From Actinomadura madurae (GTDB lineage: Bacteria; Actinomycetota; Actinomycetes; Streptosporangiales; Streptosporangiaceae): 64,000 nucleotides of DNA. The first letter of the stretch is position 1. The number at the start of each line of letters is the position of its first letter. The notes under the pieces were generated by a model. That model ran no database searches and was not told where the DNA came from. It saw nothing but the letters and a program-made list of their open reading frames with translations. Positions 1-7,801 of the stretch are shown one piece after another. Location of the stretch: the NCBI RefSeq assembly GCF_900115095.1, contig NZ_FOVH01000014.1, positions 124,001 to 188,000 on the forward strand, read 5' to 3'. The position numbers were made by a program, and so were the translations under genes.

Positions 1-203
1 CCGAGAAGATCCCGCGGGCCAGCTACGACGGCCAGCTGCTGCTCTACCCGATCCTCCGGATCGTCTGGCCGGACGGGACGCCGATCTTCCCCGGCCTCAG
101 CGAGCCGCCGCGGAAGAAGAAGTCCGCCGGGACACCGGAACTCCCCGATGAGCTCCAGGGCGCCCTGCCGGACCTCAACGAGCTCCTGGAGCCGCGCCGA
201 TGA
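1..203 (+). CDS. MCE-family protein, C-terminal end (partial)
   Basis: The window opens inside this gene; only the last 66 or so codons are present. The visible tail is Pro/Lys-rich (residues such as SEPPRKKKSAG) and ends in ELLEPRR, as is common for the variable C-termini of Mce substrate-binding proteins. Its stop codon overlaps the start of the next MCE gene by the sequence ATGA, which indicates translational coupling inside an mce operon. Mce proteins form periplasm-spanning lipid-import assemblies fed by YrbE permeases and an Mkl ATPase. No catalytic or MCE core domain can be seen in this fragment, so the family is inferred from position. Confidence 0.7.
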   Translation, partial: EKIPRASYDGQLLLYPILRIVWPDGTPIFPGLSEPPRKKKSAGTPELPDELQGALPDLNELLEPRR

Positions 204-1495
204 CCAGACGACTGACGATCAACCTGGTGGCCTTCGGCGTGCTCGCCGCGGTGATGGTCGTGTGGGCGTTCAACAACGTCATCCGGTTCGACTTCATCGA
301 CCGGCCGTACAACATCACGGTGGAGTTCGAGTCCTCGCCCGGCCTGCACCCGAACTTCGAGGTCGACTACCTCGGCCTGCGGATCGGCAAGATCGACTCG
401 GTGCGGCTGGAGCGGAACAAGGTCGTCGTCAAGCTCGACATCGAGCGCGGCGTCAAGATCCCGCAGGGCGTCACCGCCGCCGCGGCGCGCAAGTCGGCGG
501 TCGGCGAGCCGGTCGTCGAGCTGACGCCGGGGGCCGGGAAGAGCGACGCCCCGGCGATGAAGCCGGGAACCGTCATCCCGGTGTCGCAGACCAAGGTGCC
601 GCCGAAGTACGGCGACCTGTTCGGCGCGGTCATCGACTCGCTCAAGGCGATCAACCCCGACGACGCGAAGGTCCTCACCCACGAGCTGGCCGAGGGCTGG
701 GCGGGGCGCGAGGACTCGCTCCGTCAGATCATCAACGGCGGCGACGACCTCACGCAGACGTTCGCGGAGAACACCGAGCTGCTCGACGGCCTGACCAAGG
801 ACCTCGGCCGCATCACGCACGTGCTGAACCAGAACCGCGGGTCGCTCGGCGCCGGCGTCGACAACCTCGCCGCCCTGACCGCGGCGCTCAGCCAGGTCCG
901 CGGGCAGATCGCCGAGCTGCGCGACCGCGGGCCGGGCCTGCTGAAGACGGTCAACGGCCTGCTCGACAAGACCGCCCCCGACTTCGGGTGCACCGTGGAC
1001 ATGCTCGGGAACCTGGGCGTGGCGGGGTACAACCCGGACTACCTGAGCGACCTGCGGCAGATCCTCGTGCTGGCGCCGCAGTTGCGGGTCGTCCTCGACA
1101 ACGTGATCGGGCGGGACCAGGGCAAGCCCGTGCTGAACGTCGTCTTCCAGGTCACGACGAAGAGGCTCGCGGCGCTGGAGTACAAGTACCCGCTCGCGCA
1201 GCCGCGGGTGAACAAGGTGCCGACCTGCCCCGGCGGGCGGACCCCGGCGGTGACCGAGCAGAAGCCGTACAAGGCCAAGAACCCGGGCGAGACGATCCCG
1301 ACGCACGACCCGGCGCTCAACGAGCAGGGCGTCCAGGCCAGGAAGGCCGCGAACAACGACGGCTCTTCTGGCGGCCCGCCGGTGTGGCTGGTGTACATTC
1401 CTCCGGTCATCGCCCTGCTGATCCTGATCAGGGTCATGATGGGCTCGGTGCCCGTGGTGTCCCGCCTGTCCCGACGGCGTCGGAACAAGGACTGA
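200..1495 (+). CDS. MCE-family lipid transport protein (MceF-like, last MCE gene of the operon)
   Basis: A 431-residue protein. One N-terminal membrane anchor (about residues 7-25) is followed by the MCE/MlaD domain (about 35-115), with the typical phrasing SSPGLHPNFEVDYLGLRIG and VGEPVVELTP. A long helical region follows, and a C-terminal hydrophobic segment near residues 391-410 ends in a basic tail. Mce proteins line a hydrophobic tunnel that moves lipids or sterols from the envelope to the YrbE/Mkl ABC transporter. The start overlaps the preceding gene by four bases, and a Mas-type gene follows after 24 bases, the usual order at the end of actinobacterial mce operons. The MceF assignment rests on being last; the cargo is unknown. 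The extra C-terminal membrane segment is notable. Confidence 0.88.
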   Translation: MTRRLTINLVAFGVLAAVMVVWAFNNVIRFDFIDRPYNITVEFESSPGLHPNFEVDYLGLRIGKIDSVRLERNKVVVKLDIERGVKIPQGVTAAAARKSAVGEPVVELTPGAGKSDAPAMKPGTVIPVSQTKVPPKYGDLFGAVIDSLKAINPDDAKVLTHELAEGWAGREDSLRQIINGGDDLTQTFAENTELLDGLTKDLGRITHVLNQNRGSLGAGVDNLAALTAALSQVRGQIAELRDRGPGLLKTVNGLLDKTAPDFGCTVDMLGNLGVAGYNPDYLSDLRQILVLAPQLRVVLDNVIGRDQGKPVLNVVFQVTTKRLAALEYKYPLAQPRVNKVPTCPGGRTPAVTEQKPYKAKNPGETIPTHDPALNEQGVQARKAANNDGSSGGPPVWLVYIPPVIALLILIRVMMGSVPVVSRLSRRRRNKD

Positions 1496-1519
1496 CCCCA
1501 ACCCCGAGGAGTGCCCGAA

Positions 1520-2584
1520 GTGACAGCCAAGACCGGCAAGCACGACGTCGACGAGGTCGAGGCGGTCCCGGCCGGCGAGGAGACGGCGGCCGGAGAGGCG
1601 GCGGCCGAGGAGACCGAGGCCGTGGAGAGGCCGGCGAAGCCCGCCGCCAAGCGAAGGCGCCGGGTGCGGGTCATCGAGGTCATCGACGACGAGGACCTCG
1701 ACGAGGTCCTGGAGGCGCTCGACGCCGAGGACGAGGCGGACGGCGAGGCGGAGGACGAGCCCCCGGCGCGTCCGGCCAAGGCCGCCAGACCGGCGGTGAA
1801 GACGACCAAGGCGACCACGACCAAGGCGACCACGACCAAGGCGACCACGACCAAGGCGGCGGCAACCGAGGCGACGACCGCCGCGAAGCCGCGTCCGTCC
1901 CGCCTCGAACCTCCGGAGGAGGAGGCCGAGGAGGAGGCGCCGAAGAAGGCCCCGGCCCGCGCGAGCGCGGTGCGGGAGGACGAGCGGCCGGGGATCCTCG
2001 GTCTCGGCGTGCCGCAGGCGGTCGTGGTGGTCGTCCTGGTCGCGCTGCTGGCGAGCCTGGCGATCTGGCAATGGAGGAGCGCGAGCTCGGCGTCCGGCAA
2101 GCAGGAGGAGCGGGACGCCGTCGCCAAGGTCGCCTCCGCCTACGGCGACGTCGCGCTGAACTACAACGCGCAGAACTACCAGACGCAGATGGACAAGGCG
2201 CAGAAGCTCATGGGCGGCGACCTGCTGGAGAGCTTCAAGAGCACGACGCTGCCCAGCCTCGGCGAGACGTTCAAGAACAACCCCGAGCTGTCGCTGACGT
2301 CCAAGACCAACCAGGTCTTCGTGGGCACCGTCGACGGGAAGTTCGCCTCGGCCGTCGTCATGGTCGACATCGACGTCCGGATGAAGGACGGCGCCACCGC
2401 CGCCCCCGCCACGCTGCTCCGGCTGGCCCTCGCCAAGATCGACGGTTCCTGGAAGGTCACCAAGCAGTACGCGTCCGGGACCAACGACCAGAACCAGAAC
2501 CAGCAGGGGCAGCTTCCGGCCGTCCCGGGCGGCGGGGCGTCGGAGTCGCCGAAGGCGGAGACGAGCGAGAAGCCCAAGAACTAG
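1520..2584 (+). CDS. Mce-associated membrane protein (Mas-like)
   Basis: A 354-residue protein. An acidic, Ala/Glu-rich cytosolic N-terminus of about 160 residues contains a TKATT repeat. One transmembrane helix (AVVVVVLVALLASLAIW, about residues 160-180) and an extracytoplasmic domain of the Mce-associated type follow. That domain has the pattern KVASAYGDVALNYNAQNY, a helical start similar to NTF2-like folds. Mas proteins follow mceF in many actinobacteria and support the transporter. A GTG at 1511 is also in frame, but GAGGAG at 1506-1511 sits eight bases before the GTG at 1520 and overlaps the earlier one, so 1520 is preferred. The tail ends in a Gln/Asn-rich linker and a charged end. Confidence 0.8.
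   Translation: MTAKTGKHDVDEVEAVPAGEETAAGEAAAEETEAVERPAKPAAKRRRRVRVIEVIDDEDLDEVLEALDAEDEADGEAEDEPPARPAKAARPAVKTTKATTTKATTTKATTTKAAATEATTAAKPRPSRLEPPEEEAEEEAPKKAPARASAVREDERPGILGLGVPQAVVVVVLVALLASLAIWQWRSASSASGKQEERDAVAKVASAYGDVALNYNAQNYQTQMDKAQKLMGGDLLESFKSTTLPSLGETFKNNPELSLTSKTNQVFVGTVDGKFASAVVMVDIDVRMKDGATAAPATLLRLALAKIDGSWKVTKQYASGTNDQNQNQQGQLPAVPGGGASESPKAETSEKPKN
1804..1858 (+). repeat. 15-bp in-frame tandem repeat in the Mas gene
   Basis: Three perfect copies of a 15-bp unit (GACCAAGGCGACCAC) and a partial fourth encode repeated TKATT units in the low-complexity cytosolic part of the Mas-like protein. This is a slippage-prone coding repeat that may vary in copy number between strains. 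Confidence 0.9.
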
Positions 2585-2600
2585 GAACGCCCGCCGCGCC

Positions 2601-3206
2601 TCAGCGGGAGTAGTGCTCGACGACGAGCTGCTCGTCGCAGATGACGGGGATCTCGCTCCGCGCGGGCAGCCGGGTGAGCTGCGCGGCGAGCGCGTCGTGC
2701 CGAACGTCCAGGTAGGGCGGGACGGTCTCGGCGTGCCCGCCGGCCGCGGCGACCTGGAACGGGACCATCGAGCGGCTCCGCTCGGCGACCGTGATCACGT
2801 CGCCTGGGCGAAGCCGGTACGACGGGCGGTCGACGCGGCGCCCGTTCACCAGCACGTGCCGGTGCACGACGAACTGCCGCGCCTGGTAGATCGTGCGGGC
2901 GAAGCCGGCGCGCAGGACGAGCGCGTCCAGCCGGCGTTCGAGGTCGACGAGCAGGGCCTCGCCGGTCTTCCCCTCCGCCTTCGCCGCCTTGGCGAACGCG
3001 TTGCGGAGCTGCGCCTCGCGGATGTTGTACTGCGCGCGCAGCCGCTGCTTCTCGCGCAGCCGCACCTTGTAGTCGGTCTCCTGCTTGCGGGCGCGGCCGT
3101 GCACCCCGGGCGGGTAAGGGCGGGCCTCGAAGTACTTCACGCTCTTCGGCGTCAGCGGAATCCCGAGCGCCCGCGAGATCCGCACCTTGGGACGGGGGTT
3201 GTTCAT
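2601..3206 (-). CDS. rpsD: 30S ribosomal protein S4 (probable paralog under iron control)
   Basis: A 201-residue uS4 protein that nucleates 16S rRNA folding in the small subunit. The N-terminal S4 domain carries RALGIPLTPKSVKYFEARPYPPGVHGR. The RNA-binding S4 fold spans about residues 90-150 (LERRLDALVLRAGFARTIYQARQFVVHRHVLVNG). The C-terminus EIPVICDEQLVVEHYSR matches actinobacterial S4. No CxxC metal-binding motif is present near the N-terminus. A GTG at 3209 precedes the ATG at 3206; AAGGAG ends four bases before the ATG, so ATG is chosen. The gene lies alone beside an mce operon rather than in a ribosomal cluster, and it shares a short promoter region holding two DtxR/IdeR-type iron boxes with a divergent haem-related gene. 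A second S4 elsewhere in the genome is therefore likely but cannot be seen here. Confidence 0.93.
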   Translation of the reverse strand: MNNPRPKVRISRALGIPLTPKSVKYFEARPYPPGVHGRARKQETDYKVRLREKQRLRAQYNIREAQLRNAFAKAAKAEGKTGEALLVDLERRLDALVLRAGFARTIYQARQFVVHRHVLVNGRRVDRPSYRLRPGDVITVAERSRSMVPFQVAAAGGHAETVPPYLDVRHDALAAQLTRLPARSEIPVICDEQLVVEHYSR

Positions 3207-3221
3207 CACGCTCCTTGGTGG

Positions 3222-3255
3222 TTAGGTATGCCTAAGTTAGGTAAGCCTAACCTCT
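3222..3255. promoter_or_regulatory. Two overlapping DtxR/IdeR-type iron boxes
   Basis: The 66-bp gap between the divergent S4 and DUF2470 genes contains two direct copies of TTAGGTAWGCCTAA, at 3222-3235 and 3237-3250. The second, read over 3237-3255, agrees with the DtxR/IdeR consensus TWAGGTWAGSCTWACCTWA at 17 of 19 positions; the first agrees at 15 of 19. Boxes of this type are bound by iron-loaded DtxR-family repressors, so both flanking genes should be repressed when iron is plentiful. The sequence does not resemble an actinobacterial Zur box. Confidence 0.82.
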
Positions 3256-3272
3256 CACGTCAAGGAGGCACG

Positions 3273-4103
3273 GTGCGGCGAGCGGAGACCAGGCAGGTCA
3301 CGGAGGGGCCGACGGCGGCGGAGCGGGCGCGGACCCTCGCCTACGGCATGGCGGACGGGGTCCTCGTCGCGCCGGGCGTGCCCTACGCGCCCGTCCCGGC
3401 GCACACGACCGACCGCGACGGCAGGCCGCTGCTGCTCGTCCCGGCCGCCTCGCCGATCGTGGCGGCGCTCAGGGCCGAGCCGGAGGACGTCCCCGCCACG
3501 CTGCGGATCTCCGACGTCGCCCCCGTCACCTTCCCCGACCGGGTGCGCGGCCGGGCCTGGCTGCACGGCTGGCTGACCGAGGTCCCGGACGGCGAGCTGC
3601 GCGCCGCCGCCCTCCGCCTCTCGCACGCCCACCCGCGTCCTGAACTGCTCGACCTCGGCGCCGACGCCCTTCGAGGGGGGACGACCCCGCACACCCCCCG
3701 GAGCGCCTCCGGCGCCGAGAGGGACGGCGTCCGGGAGTGGACGATCCTGGCCCTCGAAGTCGCGCAGGTCGAGATCGACGACGCGTGGGGGAGCGCCACC
3801 CTGGAGCCCGAGGAGTACGCGGACGCCGCCCCCGACCCGTTCGTCGCCGTCGAGGCGGGCATCCTCACCCACCTGGACGCCGCCCACCGGGACGAGCTGC
3901 CGCGACTGCTGCCCGAGTCCGTCCCCGGCGGGCCGGTCCGGCCGCTGGCGCTCGACCGGTACGGCATGTGGCTGCGCTGCTCCGCCCCGCCACCGGACGG
4001 GCCCTCGTCGTTCGACGTGCGGCTCGCGTTCCCCTCGCCCGTCAGTGATCTCCACGGTCTGCGGTGCGTGTACCGGCGGCTGTTCGCCCGCGCGACCCCG
4101 TAA
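3273..4103 (+). CDS. DUF2470-domain protein, HugZ-like (haem/iron utilisation)
   Basis: A 276-residue protein. The first 150 residues look like a flavin-reductase/pyridoxamine-oxidase-type split barrel (DGRPLLLVPAASPIVAALRAEPEDVPATLRISDVAPV). The last 90 residues are a DUF2470 domain, with HLDAAHRDELPRLL, LALDRYGMWLRC and VRLAFPSPVSDLHGLR in the expected order. Proteins with this pairing include haem-degrading HugZ/HutZ enzymes and their relatives, which release iron from haem. The GTG start is five bases after AAGGAGG, and the iron boxes lie just upstream, so expression under iron shortage is expected. Haem degradation by this particular protein is inferred. The middle of the protein (about 120-150) is low in complexity. 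Confidence 0.75.
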   Translation: MRRAETRQVTEGPTAAERARTLAYGMADGVLVAPGVPYAPVPAHTTDRDGRPLLLVPAASPIVAALRAEPEDVPATLRISDVAPVTFPDRVRGRAWLHGWLTEVPDGELRAAALRLSHAHPRPELLDLGADALRGGTTPHTPRSASGAERDGVREWTILALEVAQVEIDDAWGSATLEPEEYADAAPDPFVAVEAGILTHLDAAHRDELPRLLPESVPGGPVRPLALDRYGMWLRCSAPPPDGPSSFDVRLAFPSPVSDLHGLRCVYRRLFARATP

Positions 4104-4437
4104 CCGGTACGTAGTACTCGCGCCCGCGGCCCCGTAGGGCCCGTCCGGCATTTGGCGGTGGTACCCCGGATGGCGGGAGGGGCCCTCGCCGGGTGATGCT
4201 CGGGTCTCCGGCCGAGGGACGCCGATCGCCACCCCGTCCGGGACGACCCCGATCGCCGGTCCGCCCTCGCGGGGTGGGTGGGCAGGCGGCGGGACCGTAC
4301 CGGGCGGCCGGCGGCGCCGGCGCCCCGGCCGGGCCGGTGGTCCGGCTCCGCGACGCACGGCAGCGGGGGGCGTGGTCCGGGCCACTGGTCGGAATTGGCC
4401 GTTTCCGCCGCTCGGGCGGCGGGCACAGGCTGGGACC
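4104..4437. other. 334-bp spacer without a convincing gene
   Basis: No frame here has a ribosome site and a protein-like translation. A short GC hairpin (GGCCC, four bases, GGGCC; 4128-4141) follows the DUF2470 stop and could be a weak terminator. The rest is GC-rich DNA that presumably holds the promoter of the PLP-enzyme gene. No clear minus-10/minus-35 pair was found. Confidence 0.4.
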
Positions 4438-5619
4438 ATGACCGGACACCATCCGCAGACCCGCGCCGTCCACCCGCCCGTGATCACGCCGGAGGGCAGC
4501 CGCCCGCTCGGCGTCCCGATCTACCAGGGCCACCTGTTCTCCTTCGACGCCGCCGACGAGCTGGCCGCCGCGTTCCAGGGGCCGGACGAGGCGTTCTTCT
4601 ACGCCCGGATGGGCAACCCGACCGTCCGCTCCCTCGAACGGGCGCTGACCGAGCTGGAGGGCGGCGCCGGCGCGCTCGCCACCGCGTCCGGCATGGGCGC
4701 GGTCAACGCCGTGCTGATGGGGCTGCTCCGCGGCGGCGACCACGTCATCGCGCAGACCGCCCTCTACGGCGGCACCTACGCGCTCCTCCAGGACCTCGCC
4801 GCACGCTGGGGCGTCGACATCACGTTCATCCCCGGCGACGACCCGGCCGAGGTCCGCGAGGCGCTGCGCCCCACGACCCGCCTGCTCTATCTGGAGACGG
4901 TCGCCAACCCCACCACGCACGTGACGGACCTGCCCGCGTTCACCGAGGCCGTCCGCGGGACGGGCGTCCTCACCGTCGTCGACAACACCTTCGTGCCGCT
5001 GCTCTGCCGCCCGATCGGGCACGGCGCCGACATCGTGATCCACTCGACCACGAAGTACCTCGGCGGCCACGGCGACATCATCGGCGGCGCCGCCGTCTTC
5101 GCCGACCCGGCCGTCCACCAGCGCGTGTGGGACCACGCCGTCGAGCTGGGCGCCACCGCCGACCCGTTCGCCGCCTGGCTGGCCGTCCGCGGTCTCGCCA
5201 CGATGCCGCTGCGCGTGGCGCGGCAGAGCGCGTCCGCGCTGGACCTCGCCCACCGCCTCGCCGCGCACCCGTCCGTCACCCGCGTCCACTACCCGGGACT
5301 GGACGACCACCCCCAGCACGAGGTCGCGCGCCGCCTCCTCCCGGACGGCGCCGGCGGCGTCCTCGCGTTCGAGCTGACCGGGGGCCGGGACGCGGGCCGC
5401 ACCTTCTCCGAGGCCGTCGAGCTGATCTCCCTCGGCCCGTCCCTCGGCGCCGTCGCCACGCTCGTCATGCACCCGGCGAGCACGTCGCACCGGCAGATGG
5501 ACGCGGCGTCCCTCGCCGCCGCCGGCATCGGCGAGGGAACGGTGCGCCTCTCCGTGGGCTTGGAACACCCGGGCGACCTCTGGGCCGACATGGAGCAGGC
5601 CCTCCAGAAGGCCACCTAG
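4438..5619 (+). CDS. Cys/Met-metabolism PLP-dependent enzyme (cystathionine gamma-lyase / methionine gamma-lyase family)
   Basis: A 393-residue fold-type I PLP enzyme. The cofactor lysine is Lys206 in the motif HSTTKYLGGHGD. Asp182 (VVDNTF) should contact the pyridine nitrogen, and Tyr110 with the ALYGGTY stretch lies where this family stacks on PLP. The FFYARMGNPTVRSLE segment supplies the phosphate-binding Tyr/Arg of the neighbouring subunit. Family members break or form C-S bonds in transsulfuration: gamma-synthase, gamma-lyase, O-acetylhomoserine sulfhydrylase or methionine gamma-lyase. Sequence alone does not settle which. The length fits the family. The ATG has only a weak ribosome site. 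The gene stands alone, ending four bases before the oppositely oriented ATPase gene. Confidence 0.88.
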   Translation: MTGHHPQTRAVHPPVITPEGSRPLGVPIYQGHLFSFDAADELAAAFQGPDEAFFYARMGNPTVRSLERALTELEGGAGALATASGMGAVNAVLMGLLRGGDHVIAQTALYGGTYALLQDLAARWGVDITFIPGDDPAEVREALRPTTRLLYLETVANPTTHVTDLPAFTEAVRGTGVLTVVDNTFVPLLCRPIGHGADIVIHSTTKYLGGHGDIIGGAAVFADPAVHQRVWDHAVELGATADPFAAWLAVRGLATMPLRVARQSASALDLAHRLAAHPSVTRVHYPGLDDHPQHEVARRLLPDGAGGVLAFELTGGRDAGRTFSEAVELISLGPSLGAVATLVMHPASTSHRQMDAASLAAAGIGEGTVRLSVGLEHPGDLWADMEQALQKAT

Positions 5620-5623
5620 CCGC

Positions 5624-6835
5624 TCAGAGGTAGAAGCCCGTGTCCGTGGCAGGGGCGCTCTCGGACTCGGGGCGCTTCTCGCCCTTGCGGAGGGCGGCGA
5701 GCTCGGCGAGGGTCGCGCCGTCGGCGCCGATCTCGGCGGCCGATACGTCCGTGCCGTCCAGCCAGGAGAGGGACTCGGCGCGGGTGAGGCGGCCGACCTC
5801 GATCTGCGCGAGGCAGCGGCCGGGGCGGACGACCGCCGGGTGCAGCATGGCGAGGTCCTCGTTGGTGGTGATGGCCACGAGGACGTCCCGGCCCTGGCCG
5901 AGCATCCCGTCGGTGAGGTTGAGCAGGCGCGACAGGCCCTGGCCCGTCGACTGCTTGGCCTCGCCGCGGATCAGCTCGTCGCAGTCCTCCAGGATGAGCA
6001 GCCGCCAGCGGCGGTTCTCGTCCTCGTCATCGCCGACCGCGACCTCCATGAGGTAGCTGGGCGTGCCGAACAGCGCCTCGGGATCGAGGACGCAGTCCGC
6101 CTGGCACCAGTCCTTCCAGGAGCGGGCGAGGGCGCGCAGCGCGGTGGTCTTGCCCGTTCCGGGCGGACCGTGCAGGAGCAGCAGGCGGCCGGAGACCTCG
6201 TCGCGGGTGAGGCTCATCACCTCGTCCAGCGCCTCGGCGACGGACGAGGTGTAGTTGCGCCGGATGCCGTCCCAGGAGTCGGCGGTGATGGCGCGCTCGC
6301 TGCGGACCGGGCCGTGCGTCCCCATGTGCCAGAAGCCCATCTCGACGCTGGTCTCGTCCACCTTCGGCGGCTCGGTCGCGTCCTTCACCGACGCGTCGAG
6401 GACGGTCTCGGCCAGCTCTTCGGTGACGGCGGACACCGCGACGTACGCGACGCCGCTCTTCCAGCGGTTCGTCAGCAGCGTCCAGCCGTCACCCTCGGCC
6501 AGCACCGACTCCTTGCCCTTCTCGTGCGCGACCCGCACGAGCCGGGCGTCGTCCGGGCGCAGCGGCGCCTCGGCCCGGACGTTCTCCAGCCGCGTCGACC
6601 GCGACCAGGGCTGCTCACCGGACGCGAACGGGCGCAGCGACAGCACGTCCATCACGTCGGCGGGCGAGTTGTTGTCGGACAGGTTGAAGACCACGGGCAG
6701 CGCCGGCTCCGAGCCCAGGGCGGTGCTGGGGGCCGTCGTCCCCTCAGCGAGATCCGTGACGTTCCCCCCGGGCTCGATCAGATGCAGGACCTCCTGCGGC
6801 CTCTCCCGCGACATGGTCATGGCATCGATGATCAC
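5624..6835 (-). CDS. AAA+ ATPase with DUF5925-type N-terminal region
   Basis: A protein of up to 403 residues. The N-terminal 190 residues resemble the DUF5925 region found ahead of AAA domains in actinomycetes. The AAA+ module follows, with Walker A GPPGTGKTT (about residues 224-232), Walker B LLILEDCDEL and a sensor-like ITTNEDLAMLHPAVVRPGR (second region of homology with an arginine finger). This architecture suggests a CbxX/Spastin-like remodelling ATPase, but no substrate is known. The first possible start is GTG at 6835; in-frame ATGs at 6820 and 6814 are equally possible, since none has a good ribosome site. It is convergent with the PLP enzyme. The C-terminal 35 residues are charged and probably disordered. 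Confidence 0.8.
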   Translation of the reverse strand: MIIDAMTMSRERPQEVLHLIEPGGNVTDLAEGTTAPSTALGSEPALPVVFNLSDNNSPADVMDVLSLRPFASGEQPWSRSTRLENVRAEAPLRPDDARLVRVAHEKGKESVLAEGDGWTLLTNRWKSGVAYVAVSAVTEELAETVLDASVKDATEPPKVDETSVEMGFWHMGTHGPVRSERAITADSWDGIRRNYTSSVAEALDEVMSLTRDEVSGRLLLLHGPPGTGKTTALRALARSWKDWCQADCVLDPEALFGTPSYLMEVAVGDDEDENRRWRLLILEDCDELIRGEAKQSTGQGLSRLLNLTDGMLGQGRDVLVAITTNEDLAMLHPAVVRPGRCLAQIEVGRLTRAESLSWLDGTDVSAAEIGADGATLAELAALRKGEKRPESESAPATDTGFYL

Positions 6836-6882
6836 GCGCGGTGGCGGACCGCGTCCACCGAATTAGCCGGGCGGGCCGACCG

Positions 6883-7668
6883 TCAGGCGCCGCCGTCCTT
6901 GTCCGCCTCGCCGGCGGCGCGGTCCGCCTTGCGGGCCTCGGCCTCCTCCATGTCGAGCTTGTCGGCCTCCTCCGGCGTCGGCGCCGTCCCGCCGAGGTAG
7001 GCGGGCTGCCACCACGTCTCGTCCGAGCGCGGGACGTCGGGGTACTCGCGCTGCGCCTTCTCCAGCAGCTCCGACATCCGCGCGCGCAGGTCGCGGGCGA
7101 CCTGGTCGTAGTCGTCGCCGCGCTTGGGGTGCATCGGCTCGCCGACGAGGATCGTCACCGGTACGTTGCGCTGGAGCAGCCGGCGCTTGCGGCCCTTCGT
7201 CCACAGCCGCTGCGGGCCCCAGAGCGCGACCGGGACGAGCGGCGTCTTGGACGCCACCGCCATCCGCACCGCGCCGCTCTTGATGTCCTTCACCGTGAAC
7301 GACCGGCTGATCGTCGCCTCCGCGAAGACGCCGACGACCTCGCCGCCCTTGAGCGCCTTCAGCGCCGCCGCGTACGAGGAGGCGCCCGCGTCCCGGTCCA
7401 CCGGGATGTGGTGCATGCCGCGCATCAGCGGCCCGGCGATCCGGTTGTCGAAGATCTCCTTCTTCGCCATGAACCGCACCAGCCGCTTCGCCGGGTGGGC
7501 GGCGACGCCCGCGAAGATGAAGTCGAGGTAGCTGACGTGGTTGCTGACGAGCACCGCGCCACCGGTGCCGGGAATGTTCTCGGTCCCTTCGATACGGAAC
7601 TTGATGTTCAGGGCCTTGAACACACCGAGGGCCGTCTTGATCACCGGTGGGTACACGATTTCGGACAT
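6883..7668 (-). CDS. 1-acyl-sn-glycerol-3-phosphate acyltransferase (PlsC family)
   Basis: A 261-residue membrane-associated acyltransferase. The catalytic NHxxxxD motif is SNHVSYLDF. The second block FAEATISRS takes the place of the substrate-binding EGTRS motif, and VPVALWG corresponds to the later VPV block. The enzyme would transfer an acyl chain to lysophosphatidic acid or a related lysolipid in phospholipid or triacylglycerol synthesis. A wax-ester/DGAT gene lies 2 kb away, which fits lipid metabolism but is not an operon. The ATG at 7668 gives the usual family start (MSEIVYPP then IKFRIEGTENIP). The C-terminal 50 residues are a charged helix. The EATISRS variant of the second motif is slightly unusual. 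Confidence 0.9.
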   Translation of the reverse strand: MSEIVYPPVIKTALGVFKALNIKFRIEGTENIPGTGGAVLVSNHVSYLDFIFAGVAAHPAKRLVRFMAKKEIFDNRIAGPLMRGMHHIPVDRDAGASSYAAALKALKGGEVVGVFAEATISRSFTVKDIKSGAVRMAVASKTPLVPVALWGPQRLWTKGRKRRLLQRNVPVTILVGEPMHPKRGDDYDQVARDLRARMSELLEKAQREYPDVPRSDETWWQPAYLGGTAPTPEEADKLDMEEAEARKADRAAGEADKDGGA

Positions 7669-7801
7669 GTGAGCACCGTACTTGAGCAGCTCATGATCAG
7701 CGAGTGTGAGCCGGGGATGTCGATGCATCGCACAACCGGCCCCAAACCTGAGAAGGTGGGGAGTGACGTGATCCGCCGATGGCTGAGGGAGGATGAGCCT
7801 C

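Noticed and set aside
44..2071. A long open reverse frame opposite the MCE and Mas genes
   Set aside because: It has a low-complexity Arg/Leu/Gly/Asp-rich translation typical of the antisense of GC-rich coding DNA and no ribosome site. The forward genes explain the region.
3222..3255. A Zur (zinc) box reading of the S4 promoter repeats
   Set aside because: The sequence follows the TTAGG...CCTAA iron-box pattern, not the TGAAAATGATTTTCA-like Zur consensus of actinobacteria.
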